A stretch of 64,000 nucleotides of DNA, taken from Terriglobia bacterium (GTDB lineage: Bacteria > Acidobacteriota > Terriglobia > Bryobacterales > Bryobacteraceae). The stretch is from NCBI GenBank assembly GCA_021325235.1, contig JAJPHN010000008.1, positions 58,704 through 122,703 of the forward strand, in the 5' to 3' direction. A program made the translations under genes and the position numbers. The notes under the pieces were generated by a model. It did no database searches, was not told the origin of the DNA, and was given only the letters and a program-made list of their open reading frames with translations. Below, in pieces: positions 17,591 through 25,453 of the stretch (positions are counted from its first letter, which is position 1; every line of letters begins with the position of its first letter).

Positions 17591-17830
17591 TCTTCGCCTC
17601 GCTGAGGAACGCGGGCTCATCCTTCTTGAATCTTCGCCTCGCTGAGATTCGCGGGCTCATCCTTCTTGAATCTTCGCCTCGCTGAGATTCGCGGGCTCAT
17701 CCTTTTTGAATCTTCGCCTCGCTGAGATTCGCGGGCTCATCCTTCTTGAATCTTCGCCTCGCTGAGATTCGCGGGCTCATCCTTCTTGAATCTTCGCCTC
17801 GCTGAGATTCGCGGGCTCATCCTGTTCGGT
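17591..17830. repeat. Six head-to-tail copies of a 40-bp tandem repeat
   Basis: Six contiguous 40-bp units start at 17591, 17631, 17671, 17711, 17751 and 17791. Units 2, 4 and 5 are identical. Unit 1 differs at three adjacent bases in its middle, unit 3 by one base, and unit 6 in its last ten bases, where the array ends at the deacetylase stop codon. There are no unique spacers. On the minus strand each unit carries an AAGAAGG-ATG arrangement like a ribosome-binding site and start, followed by a stop in every frame. It fills the spacer between the polysaccharide deacetylase and GH13 genes. Confidence 0.97.
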
Positions 17831-18615
17831 TAGCGTGCGTGCCACCAGCGCCGGAATGCCAGCCATTGTTCGCCGCCCGCGCGTTTTAGAATTTTCTTCG
17901 CGTTCCAGAATGCCGCTTCTCTCGCAAGCAGGGCCGCGTCGCCCGATGCAAAGCGCCGCGCACGCTCCGGCGGAGAATCGCGCTGCAATCCAAACCGGCC
18001 AAGGACGACAAACTCGCCGTTGCGCTGCACGCGCGCGCTCGGCTCGGAGTTGAACAGCACGCGAATACCGGAGCGGCGTGCAAAGTTTGCCACCCGCTCG
18101 GAGTAGAAACCGCCCGGCACGGAAGCCGTCTCGACCTTTTCGCCGAGAATGTCTTCAAGCACCTGCACGCTTTCGCTCCATTCCCGGTTCAGTTGTATGT
18201 CGTCAAGATGTGAGATGCGCGGCGGATGCGAGCACGAATGCGATCCCACGACATGACCGCGCGCATGCAGATCGCGAACCGCCGCTCGATCCACAAATCC
18301 CGGCGTGCCGATACGATCGGTCGTGATAAAGAAGTGACCCTTCCAGCCTCGGCGGTCGAGCATGTCGGCGGTAGCAAGCGCGCTCGCGCCGCCATCATCG
18401 AAGGTCAGCAGTACCGGCGTGCTCGCGCTATTCGCATTCAGGATTTCGGTGACGGTGTGTACAGGCGGATTGCCGCCGGCGGCGATCGCTTCCAGATGTT
18501 TCTCAAAGTCGGCCGGCGAAAGCTTGTAGATTTCGGCGTCCGCGCTGGTAAAGCCGCTGGCGCGCGAGCGCGCCGGATCGATCACATCATGGTAGAGAAG
18601 CGTGATCGCCTTCAT
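17830..18615 (-). CDS. Polysaccharide deacetylase (NodB/CE4 family)
   Basis: A 261-aa CE4 deacetylase. It removes N- or O-acetyl groups from a glycan such as chitin-type oligosaccharides, peptidoglycan or exopolysaccharide. The NodB motifs are visible: LLTFDDGGAS (motif 1, catalytic base and metal Asp), GSHSCSHPPRISHL (motif 2, HxxxH metal ligands) and SVPGGFYSERV (motif 3). No signal peptide is seen, so the protein may act on a cytoplasmic intermediate, as PIG-L or lipid-linked sugar deacetylases do. Its ATG overlaps the upstream formyltransferase-like gene (ATGA at 18612-18615), implying a shared role in sugar modification. Confidence 0.9.
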   Translation of the reverse strand: MKAITLLYHDVIDPARSRASGFTSADAEIYKLSPADFEKHLEAIAAGGNPPVHTVTEILNANSASTPVLLTFDDGGASALATADMLDRRGWKGHFFITTDRIGTPGFVDRAAVRDLHARGHVVGSHSCSHPPRISHLDDIQLNREWSESVQVLEDILGEKVETASVPGGFYSERVANFARRSGIRVLFNSEPSARVQRNGEFVVLGRFGLQRDSPPERARRFASGDAALLAREAAFWNAKKILKRAGGEQWLAFRRWWHAR

Positions 18616-19394
18616 CGCGTTTCACGCGCCGCTGCACGTTTCCAGGCGAGATAACGCGTGAGCCAGGGCTGTCCCCAGGCCGCGGAACTGCGGCCCTCGG
18701 TCGAGATCGTCTGCGCCTCGCCCCGATAGATCTCTTCCAGCTTCTTCTGAATCGCATCCAGATTGTCGAACACTACACGATCCTGAATCAGGATGTGCGA
18801 TTCGTTGCGCTCATCGTACGGATAAGTGAAATAGCCGAAGACCGGGCCGGTATCGACTCCTTTGTCGATCCGCAGCAGCGTCATGCCGACGCGATCCATG
18901 TCGCGCTGCGCGAGGGCCCAGAAGCAGCCATGCGCATTGCGATATTCGGGGCAGACACCCGGATGCATCACAAATGTGCCGATTTTGGGGATGCTGAAAA
19001 TGCGTTCGGCGAGCAGCGTCTTGCAGCGCGCGATCATGATGTCGGGCCCGGCATCGCCAATGAACTTTTGCGCTTCAGCGGAATTGGGGCTCGGTGTGAT
19101 CAGCTCCGGCGCGCCATGCGGGGGGTATTTGGCCTCGAGTGTGCGCAGCAGTTTCTCCTCTTTCTCCGCATCCGCTGCCGCCAGCTTCAATTTGTAATAG
19201 AGCCGGAACGCAAGCACATCCAGGAACCGAACAACTCCAATGCGCTTGATCTCGCGCTTTATTCGCGCCCGCATTCGGCTCGCCTCTTCGCGAATAACGA
19301 CGACTCCAGTCAGATCCGAAAATGACGCCAGCCAGCGTGCCATCGCAACTCGGTTAAGCACCTCGTCTTGATGGCAGATTAAGAGAGTCCGCAT
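18612..19394 (-). CDS. Formyltransferase-like protein
   Basis: A protein of about 260 aa with the formyl transferase fold seen in methionyl-tRNA and sugar N-formyltransferases. Diagnostic parts are the C-terminal half of the domain: MIARCKTLLAERIFSIPKIG, HPGVCPEYRNAHGCFWAL, which holds the catalytic-type HP.x.P...G segment with Asn, and DKGVDTGPVFGYF. It lacks the usual C-terminal tRNA-binding domain of Fmt, so a sugar-nucleotide or amino-sugar substrate is more likely. It is coupled to a polysaccharide deacetylase by a 4-bp overlap. The start is uncertain: ATG 19394 fits the domain, while the frame runs to 19445. Confidence 0.75.
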   Translation of the reverse strand: MRTLLICHQDEVLNRVAMARWLASFSDLTGVVVIREEASRMRARIKREIKRIGVVRFLDVLAFRLYYKLKLAAADAEKEEKLLRTLEAKYPPHGAPELITPSPNSAEAQKFIGDAGPDIMIARCKTLLAERIFSIPKIGTFVMHPGVCPEYRNAHGCFWALAQRDMDRVGMTLLRIDKGVDTGPVFGYFTYPYDERNESHILIQDRVVFDNLDAIQKKLEEIYRGEAQTISTEGRSSAAWGQPWLTRYLAWKRAAARETR

Positions 19395-19462
19395 GCCTCC
19401 GACGATCTCCATTCTACTAGCGAAGAGCGATTTTCTCGCCATCACGGGCTAATCTTCAAGGA

Positions 19463-20437
19463 GTGCGGGATACCGAAACGAACTCACAGAAACTGCCGAA
19501 ACTGGCAATTGCAGCGGCCATAGTCTCGCTGCTGTTTGCCGTATCGGGATTGCTCGCCGCGATTCGACAACCAGTGCTGATCCTCTCAGCGCTGGTGCCC
19601 ACGATTGCCGCCATAGCAATCCTGCGCCGGCGCGTATGGGGCGCTTACGGCTTCGCACTTTTTGAACTCTGCCAGGCGCTGCTCATTCCGTTCCCGTTTT
19701 TCAGTGAAGCGCAAGTCCACGATCGAATCGCGCTCCTCATCGCTTTCGGTGTCGCGCTAGCTGTTTCCGTTCTCTTCTTCTTCGCTGGACGCTCACTCGC
19801 GAGTTCAGGAGCGGCGCGCGGACTGGTTTGGCCGTGGATCGCGGTCGCCTGCCTGTTCTCGCTGCCGTTGTTCTTCCTGCGCGCCTATTCAGTGCCTACG
19901 GGAACAATGGAAGATACTCTGCTGATCGGCGATCGCATCCTTGTGCGCGTCTTCCCACGCGTAACACCGGCACGAGGCGATATTGTCGTCTTCCACTATC
20001 CTGTCGATCGGAAGCAAATTTTTGTGAAGCGCGTAATCGGCGTCGGCGGCGATCGCATTCGGATGGTATCGCGCGTGGTCTATCGCAACGGAGTCAAACT
20101 CAACGAGCCTTACGCAATGCAACGATTCCCGCCAGATCCATCTCGCGACAATGCGCCTTCTGATCCCGCCAAGCTGCGCTATTTGCCGGATGCCATAGCA
20201 GCCCGGGCGCGCGACATGTTCGAACATCACGTTCAAAACGGCGAAATCGTAGTTCCGCCGGGCGAGTATTTCGTGCTCGGCGACAACCGCGACAACTCCC
20301 TTGACAGCCGCTACTGGGGTTTTATTAACCGCTCCGATCTCATCGGCAAACCGCTCTTCATTTATGAATCGGAAGAGACTACACCGGATGGCAAAACACA
20401 CGAGCGCTGGTCGCGTATCTTCAAGATAATCCGCTAA
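19463..20437 (+). CDS. lepB: Signal peptidase I with Thr at the nucleophile position
   Basis: A 324-aa S26 signal peptidase, longer than usual because about 140 residues with four hydrophobic segments precede the catalytic domain. Box B reads SVPTGTMEDTLLIGD. The family's catalytic Ser (Ser-Met in SGSM) is Thr148 here, encoded by ACA at 19904-19906. Box D keeps the catalytic Lys189 (IFVKRVIGVGGDRI) and box E is intact (VLGDNRDNSLDSRYWGF). The enzyme would remove signal peptides at the outer face of the inner membrane. Whether Thr can act as the nucleophile is open. The GTG at 19463 overlaps AAGGAG, so the exact start is uncertain. Confidence 0.88.
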   Translation: MRDTETNSQKLPKLAIAAAIVSLLFAVSGLLAAIRQPVLILSALVPTIAAIAILRRRVWGAYGFALFELCQALLIPFPFFSEAQVHDRIALLIAFGVALAVSVLFFFAGRSLASSGAARGLVWPWIAVACLFSLPLFFLRAYSVPTGTMEDTLLIGDRILVRVFPRVTPARGDIVVFHYPVDRKQIFVKRVIGVGGDRIRMVSRVVYRNGVKLNEPYAMQRFPPDPSRDNAPSDPAKLRYLPDAIAARARDMFEHHVQNGEIVVPPGEYFVLGDNRDNSLDSRYWGFINRSDLIGKPLFIYESEETTPDGKTHERWSRIFKIIR

Positions 20438-20474
20438 GGCCATTCACGCGGCTGTCACAAAACGGGCGCTATGA

Positions 20475-21512
20475 TTGGGGTTGTTGAGCAGCCAGACTGC
20501 AGCGCCGAAGCCGGCTGAGAGCAGCAACACCATCCGCAACTGGGCGCTGATCATTGGGACCAACGTCGTCTCGCTGATCTGTATGGGCTGGGTGCTGAAC
20601 GGTGCCGGCCTGCAACATATCTGGAGCGAAGTGCGCCACATGCACTGGGCCTGGGTGGCGGGCGCGGTTGCTGCGGACATTTGCGTGTACCTGCTGCATG
20701 CCTGGCGCTGGAAGCTGTTGCTGCGCCCCATCGAGCGTGTGCCGTTCACGCAAGCCGTTGAGAGCATCTATGTCGGCCTGTTTGCGAATGAAGTTCTGCC
20801 GTTGCGCGCCGGCGAGTTGATCCGCTGCTTTCTGCTTTCAAAATTCACCACGGTGCCTCTGTCGGTGACCTTTGCATCGGCCCTGATCGAACGCATCTTC
20901 GACGGCGTCTGGCTCCTCGCCTGCTTCTTTTACTGCATGCGCCTGGGGCATTTGCCGGGCGTGCTGGTTCATGGCGGCTACATTCTCGGCATTCTGATTG
21001 CGATCTGCGCCGTTATTCTCGGCATTGCCATGTATGCCCGCCAGCAATCGCTCGATCACTTCTTCGGGTACACCTGGCCGCGCTGGTTCAACACCCTGAT
21101 CGAGGATCTGCACCTGATCGGGCACTCGCGTTATTTGTATTTTTCGTTTCTGGTGAGCGGGCTCTACATGCTCGCGCAGACCGTGCCCATTTACATGCTT
21201 GTACAGGCCAACCGGCTGCCCGTCGCCTGGACCGCTTCCTTCACCATGATGGTGCTGCTCAGACTGAGCAGTATCGTGCCGCAGGCGCCAGGCAATCTCG
21301 GCAGCTTCCAGTGGGTGACCGCGCGCACTCTGATCATGTTCGGCCTGGCGAGCGCGCACGCCAAGCGCTTTTCATTGATTCTCTGGGCGGTGGTCACGAT
21401 TCCGCTGATCGTGATCGGCTTCATCGCTATCGCACTCGAAGGCTTCAATATGACGCATCTGCACAAGCAAGCCACCGAGGCCGCCCGTTCGCGTAACGGA
21501 AGGCTAGAATAA
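20475..21512 (+). CDS. Flippase-like integral membrane protein (UPF0104/LPG synthase TM family)
   Basis: A 345-aa polytopic protein with about eight membrane segments. It belongs to the lysylphosphatidylglycerol synthase transmembrane/AglD-like family. The conserved marks are LLHAWRWKLLLRP, VESIYVGLFANEVLPLRAGELIRCFLLS, with the family's Asn-x-x-x-P-x-R-x-G-E core, and IVPQAPGNLGSFQWV. Members translocate lipid-linked sugars or lipids. No catalytic lysyl transferase domain is fused. The start appears to be TTG (20475, or possibly 20481/20484). It follows lepB by 37 bp on the same strand. Confidence 0.8.
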   Translation: MGLLSSQTAAPKPAESSNTIRNWALIIGTNVVSLICMGWVLNGAGLQHIWSEVRHMHWAWVAGAVAADICVYLLHAWRWKLLLRPIERVPFTQAVESIYVGLFANEVLPLRAGELIRCFLLSKFTTVPLSVTFASALIERIFDGVWLLACFFYCMRLGHLPGVLVHGGYILGILIAICAVILGIAMYARQQSLDHFFGYTWPRWFNTLIEDLHLIGHSRYLYFSFLVSGLYMLAQTVPIYMLVQANRLPVAWTASFTMMVLLRLSSIVPQAPGNLGSFQWVTARTLIMFGLASAHAKRFSLILWAVVTIPLIVIGFIAIALEGFNMTHLHKQATEAARSRNGRLE

Positions 21513-21528
21513 AGCCAGCCGTCCGCCT

Positions 21529-21927
21529 GTGTTCGCCGTCTCCTGTTTTTGCCTGCTGCTGGCCCTCGCCGGGCAGGCTGATAACGCCAGCGCCCATGAT
21601 CCGGCACATTCGGCCGATGCGCAACTGAGTCGCGCCGAAGCCGCCTTCGACCGCGCCCACGACGCCTACGAAAGCGGCAAAATGGAGGCAGGAGATACGG
21701 CGCTCGACGATATGAACAAAGCCCTCGATGCCTGCCTGGGGTCGCTCGAGGAGGCGCATAAATCGAAGCACTACAAAAAAGCCGAGCTGCGCGTCGCCAA
21801 TCTGCAGCGGCGCATGGCGAGCCTGTTGGACGACATTCCGCTACCCCAGCGCGGCTGGGCTGAGCAGATGAGCCGTAAGCTGGATCAGACGCACGACAAG
21901 CTGCTCGAGGGAGTGATGCGCAAATGA
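21529..21927 (+). CDS. Secreted protein of unknown function, 132 aa
   Basis: A 132-aa protein with a signal peptide (VSCFCLLLALAGQADNASA) followed by a mainly helical, charged mature part (AEAAFDRAHDAYESGKMEAGDTALDDMNKALDACLGSL). The repeat-like helix pattern resembles TPR-type helices, but I would not name a domain. The start is GTG at 21529, 16 bp after the flippase-like gene. Its stop overlaps the ATG of the next gene (ATGA), so the two small secreted proteins are coupled and may act together in the periplasm. Confidence 0.7.
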   Translation: MFAVSCFCLLLALAGQADNASAHDPAHSADAQLSRAEAAFDRAHDAYESGKMEAGDTALDDMNKALDACLGSLEEAHKSKHYKKAELRVANLQRRMASLLDDIPLPQRGWAEQMSRKLDQTHDKLLEGVMRK

Positions 21928-22553
21928 AGGTTTTTGTGCTCTGCCTGGCTGCGATACCGCTGCTGGCACAGGATCGCGATTTTCTGACTCCGAACGAAGT
22001 CGATCAGGTGCGCGAGGCGCAGGATCCGAACGACCGGCTGGCCCTGTACATCCATTTCGCGCGCCAGCGCATGGATCTGGTGGAGCAATACCTGGCCAAA
22101 GAAAAGCCGGGGCGCAGTATCTTCATCCACAACGCGCTTGAAGACTTCAGCCATATCATCGAAGCCATCGATTCAGTCGCCGACGATGCGCTGCGTCACA
22201 ACCGGCCCATCGACAAAGGCATGGTCGCCGTGATCGATGCCGAAAAGGAATTTCTGGACAAGCTGAACAAGATTCAGGACAACGAGCCCAAGGATCTGGA
22301 TCGTTATAAATTCGTGCTCTCGGAAGCGATCGATACGACAACCGACAGCCACGATCTCTCGCTCGAGGACTCCAAGAAGCGCTCGGGCGAACTGGCCGCC
22401 GGCGATGCGAAAGAAAAAAGCGAACGCGAAGCCATGATGTCGCAGACTGAGCAGAAAGAGCGCAAAAAAGCCGCCGCCCAGGACGAAGAGAAAAAGAAAA
22501 AAGTTCCGAGCCTCCTGCGGCCAGGAGAAAAGCCGCCGAACTCGCAGAACTAG
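21924..22553 (+). CDS. Secreted helical protein of unknown function, 209 aa
   Basis: A 209-aa protein beginning with a signal peptide (MKVFVLCLAAIPLLAQ). A helical middle part contains RDFLTPNEVDQVREAQDPNDR, ALYIHFARQRMDLVEQYL and IFIHNALEDFSHIIEAIDSV. The C-terminal third is very basic and acidic in alternation and rich in Lys and Glu (residues ~165-200), so it is probably disordered. I do not recognise a family name. The start overlaps the preceding gene by 4 bp. The stop shares a CTAG with the stop of the convergent SGNH gene. Confidence 0.7.
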   Translation: MKVFVLCLAAIPLLAQDRDFLTPNEVDQVREAQDPNDRLALYIHFARQRMDLVEQYLAKEKPGRSIFIHNALEDFSHIIEAIDSVADDALRHNRPIDKGMVAVIDAEKEFLDKLNKIQDNEPKDLDRYKFVLSEAIDTTTDSHDLSLEDSKKRSGELAAGDAKEKSEREAMMSQTEQKERKKAAAQDEEKKKKVPSLLRPGEKPPNSQN

Positions 22554-23788
22554 TTTGCGCCGAGCGTTACACGACCAGCGGAAGCGGAGGTTCGGTTTGC
22601 CTGCAGCACCTGGCTTTGATCGAGCAGCGCCTGGGTGATCACTTCTCCGGCAGCCCTGTTGCCATCGAAATTCCAATGGCCCATGTTGTAAGCGGTGTTG
22701 TAGAAACCATGCAGGACGATGTGATTCTGTTCCACGTAGCGAAGCAGCGGCGGCCCTAATAGGATCGCGCTGATACCGTCTTTTTGCGCGAGCTCGGCCA
22801 TGCGCTCGTCCGTCAGGAATAACGACGAAACGCCAATCTTGCGGGCATAGACCGCTCGGGCACGCGGGTCCGGATCGATCTCGCGGCTGCGATCAAAGAC
22901 AACCACAAAAAATTCCGCGTGATGCCGGTCGCAGTCGCGCTTCATCGCGCGCACGATGCATTCCTCGACCTGCCACGATTTCGCGTAGATCGGATCGTCC
23001 GGGTTATAGATACTGTCGGTGGTCGGCAGCGACGCATTGGCGGGTTGCGGCTTCGGTTTCGAGCGAGATAATTTCGCGCGATACTTTGCGATCAGCTGCA
23101 AGGCATTGGTATGCGCTTCATTTAAAGCAAGCAGCACACGGCTCTGGTTGGTGAAATCGGCGAGTCGGTTGCGCAGCCGGCGGGAGAACGAGAGCCTGGG
23201 CGCAGGCGGCGGCGAATCGCCTTCCGGAATATGATCGCAATCGAACATCGGCGTTCCCGGCACATAGTCGGGAAACAGCGTGGGCACGCTGCGAATCAGC
23301 GCCATGGAAGTAGTGCCGAGCAGAACGATATCGGGCTGATACTTCCAGACATGGTGGTGCAGTGTCAGATATTCCTGCTGCAGGTTATAGCCCGCGACTC
23401 CGAAATTCAGCACCTCGACTGATCCCGCAGGCCGGTGCAAAGCACGGGCCAGTTGGCGCTCCATTTCGGCTTCAAAGGTGCGATCGCGCGGCATCTGCTC
23501 GGCCGCTACCTCCGAAGATCCGAGAACGGCGATGCGCAGAACGCCCGGCGGACGCGCCACGGAGCGCTCGCGGTCCACCATACCGTCGCTGTTGACGGTC
23601 AGGAAGTTATCACCCTCGTTGACGGCCCATCCGCGCGCATTCGGGCGATACGAATAGCCTCGTTCCGGCTCGTGATTGAAGAATGAGCCTGTGTACTTCA
23701 CCCCGGCCGCCCGGAATCCCAGCTCTACGATCAGCAGGACACCCACCGTGATGAGCGCGGCGAGGAAGCAGTCCTTAAAAAATCGCAT
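22550..23788 (-). CDS. SGNH/GDSL-type hydrolase-like protein
   Basis: A 412-aa membrane-anchored protein. It has one N-terminal membrane segment (CFLAALITVGVLLIVELGF) and a periplasmic SGNH fold. The block I nucleophile is IAVLGSSEVAAEQ (Ser92 in the place of GDS). The oxyanion Gly is in NFGVAGYNLQQEY. The C-terminal His/Asp-type region is MGHWNFDGNRAAGEVI. It is the last gene of the FkbH-ACP-MBOAT operon and overlaps the MBOAT gene by 14 bp. SGNH proteins paired with MBOATs in alginate and peptidoglycan acetylation complete acyl transfer to the glycan, so a transferase role fits better than a free esterase. The ATG at 23788 precedes the membrane segment; upstream codons lie in the MBOAT frame. 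Confidence 0.82.
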   Translation of the reverse strand: MRFFKDCFLAALITVGVLLIVELGFRAAGVKYTGSFFNHEPERGYSYRPNARGWAVNEGDNFLTVNSDGMVDRERSVARPPGVLRIAVLGSSEVAAEQMPRDRTFEAEMERQLARALHRPAGSVEVLNFGVAGYNLQQEYLTLHHHVWKYQPDIVLLGTTSMALIRSVPTLFPDYVPGTPMFDCDHIPEGDSPPPAPRLSFSRRLRNRLADFTNQSRVLLALNEAHTNALQLIAKYRAKLSRSKPKPQPANASLPTTDSIYNPDDPIYAKSWQVEECIVRAMKRDCDRHHAEFFVVVFDRSREIDPDPRARAVYARKIGVSSLFLTDERMAELAQKDGISAILLGPPLLRYVEQNHIVLHGFYNTAYNMGHWNFDGNRAAGEVITQALLDQSQVLQANRTSASAGRVTLGAN

Positions 23789-25187
23789 AGACGAAGGGAT
23801 TTTTGGGTTCTCCACTGGTTGCGACCAGCAGCGCAAACCCGATCACCAGCACGAGCGCAGTGGAGGCGTACAGCGACCAGCGAAGATAGCGAGGGCCCGA
23901 GAGCCGGATCTGGGCCAACCAGCGGTCCGGCCGGTAGCGTTCACAAAGCTCGAGCAGCGCGTAGCCCAGCAGCCCGATCAGGAACGCCCGGGCGCTGTTC
24001 AGTCCTTCGGGTTCAAAGATGCCGCGGAAATCGGCCACATGGCTCGCCACGTGCCGCAATAAATAAAGTGCGTCGGAAACCGTCTCGGCACGGAAGAACA
24101 CCAGCGCGAAGCACACCAGATGGAACGTCATGAACCAGCCCAGGACGTTGCGCGCCGGCTCCCATTCCGGATGTTGCTTGGAGAGCCGTTTGCGGCGTTT
24201 CGCGGTCAAAGCCTCGAAGCTGATGAAGATCGAGTGCAGAATGCCGAAGATGAAATAGCCCCACGCAATGCCATGCCAGAGCCCGATGGCGACCGTATTG
24301 ATCGTGATGCTCATCACCAGGCCGACGTTGCCCAGCTTGCGTGTCGCCATGCGCAGCGGCATAAACAGGTAATCGGCCAGCCAATTAGTAAACGACATGT
24401 GCCAGCGGCGCCAGTATTCGCTGATGCTGGTTGAGTTGAACGGCCGATCGAAGTTTTCCGGTCCTACGACGCCGAACAGCCGTCCGGTGCCAATGGCAAT
24501 GTCGGTGAGCGCCGAAAAATCTGCATAAAGCTGCAGCGGCCAGATATAGAAGCCGATCCACCAGCCTCCATGCAGACCGCTGACATGGGCGTAAACGTAA
24601 TTCACCGCGGTTGCCAGATGATCAGCCACGATCAACTTCTTGGCCAATCCCCAGGCAATGCGCAGGATGGCCGGCAGAACCGTCTGGCCATTCCCGATCT
24701 GCGAAAGAAAGTCGTCGCTTCGCTGAATCGGTCCGGCCAGAATTTGGGGGAAAAACGCTACGTAGGCGGCGAACGGAATCAGGCGACGCGCTGCCGGCAT
24801 TTTGCCCCAGTACACATCGAGCACGTAACTGATCAGCTTGAACGAATAGTAGGAGATGCCGAGCGGCACGATCCACGACGTAATTCCCTGGTGCGGAACG
24901 AACACGACCAGCTTGAAGAACATCAGGTACGCCACAAGAACACCGACGATTGCAGTCGTCAAAGCAAACGCGCGCGAGGTGCCCTGCAACCGTTCGCACC
25001 AGAGGGCGCCCGCGTAGGTGAAGAGCGTGGCTGCGGCGAGCGCAATGGCCCCACGCGGGCTGGTGGTGCAGTAGAACGCGTAGGACGCAATCAGCACGTA
25101 AGCCGCGCGCCACGCCGCCGGAATCACTCGGAAGATTGACGCTGCAATCGCCAGAAAGAGCAGGAAGTCGACCGAAGTAAACCTCAT
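23775..25187 (-). CDS. MBOAT-family O-acyltransferase (AlgI-like)
   Basis: A 470-aa polytopic protein with about ten membrane segments. It is homologous to AlgI/PatA/DltB membrane-bound O-acyltransferases that move acyl groups across the membrane for glycan or teichoic acid acylation. Family marks include VPLGISYYSFKLISYVLDVY, FFPQILAGPIQRSDDFL, the conserved SISEYWRRWHMSFTNWLADYLF block and IGLWHGIAWGYFIFGILHS, which carries the putative catalytic His. It lies 7 bp after the acyl carrier protein gene. This suggests that the donor is an acyl-ACP rather than acetyl-CoA. Confidence 0.93.
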   Translation of the reverse strand: MRFTSVDFLLFLAIAASIFRVIPAAWRAAYVLIASYAFYCTTSPRGAIALAAATLFTYAGALWCERLQGTSRAFALTTAIVGVLVAYLMFFKLVVFVPHQGITSWIVPLGISYYSFKLISYVLDVYWGKMPAARRLIPFAAYVAFFPQILAGPIQRSDDFLSQIGNGQTVLPAILRIAWGLAKKLIVADHLATAVNYVYAHVSGLHGGWWIGFYIWPLQLYADFSALTDIAIGTGRLFGVVGPENFDRPFNSTSISEYWRRWHMSFTNWLADYLFMPLRMATRKLGNVGLVMSITINTVAIGLWHGIAWGYFIFGILHSIFISFEALTAKRRKRLSKQHPEWEPARNVLGWFMTFHLVCFALVFFRAETVSDALYLLRHVASHVADFRGIFEPEGLNSARAFLIGLLGYALLELCERYRPDRWLAQIRLSGPRYLRWSLYASTALVLVIGFALLVATSGEPKNPFVYAIF

Positions 25188-25194
25188 ACCGGCT

Positions 25195-25437
25195 TTACTT
25201 GGACGTCTTCTTCTCGATCAGAGCGATCAGGTCGCCTACGTTCTTCAAACCAGTCACTTCGGCAGTCGTAAAGTCGACTTTGAATTCGCGCTCCACCGCC
25301 GCAATCAGAACGATGTGAGTAATGGAATCCCAGCCGTCCACATCGTCGGCCGTCATCTCGGGACGGATCTCGAGGGAATCGTCATCAAAAATCTCCTGAA
25401 AAACACGATTCAGGCGTTGTTCGATTGTTTCTGTCAT
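25195..25437 (-). CDS. Acyl carrier protein
   Basis: An 80-aa ACP with the phosphopantetheine attachment site GWDSITHIVLI (Ser38). The expected four-helix pattern includes VFQEIFDDDSLEIRPEMTADDV and EFKVDFTTAEVTGLKNVGDL. It differs from the fatty-acid-synthesis ACP in the GWDS rather than GADS site, typical of dedicated ACPs in secondary-metabolism and FkbH/DltC-like clusters. It sits between an FkbH-like gene and an MBOAT gene with gaps of 16 and 7 bp, so it probably carries the acyl unit that FkbH loads and MBOAT uses. Confidence 0.92.
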   Translation of the reverse strand: MTETIEQRLNRVFQEIFDDDSLEIRPEMTADDVDGWDSITHIVLIAAVEREFKVDFTTAEVTGLKNVGDLIALIEKKTSK

Positions 25438-25453
25438 TGCTTCCTTAAATAAA

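Noticed and set aside
17591..17830. CRISPR array reading of the 40-bp repeats
   Set aside because: The units are directly contiguous with no variable spacers, and no cas gene is nearby.
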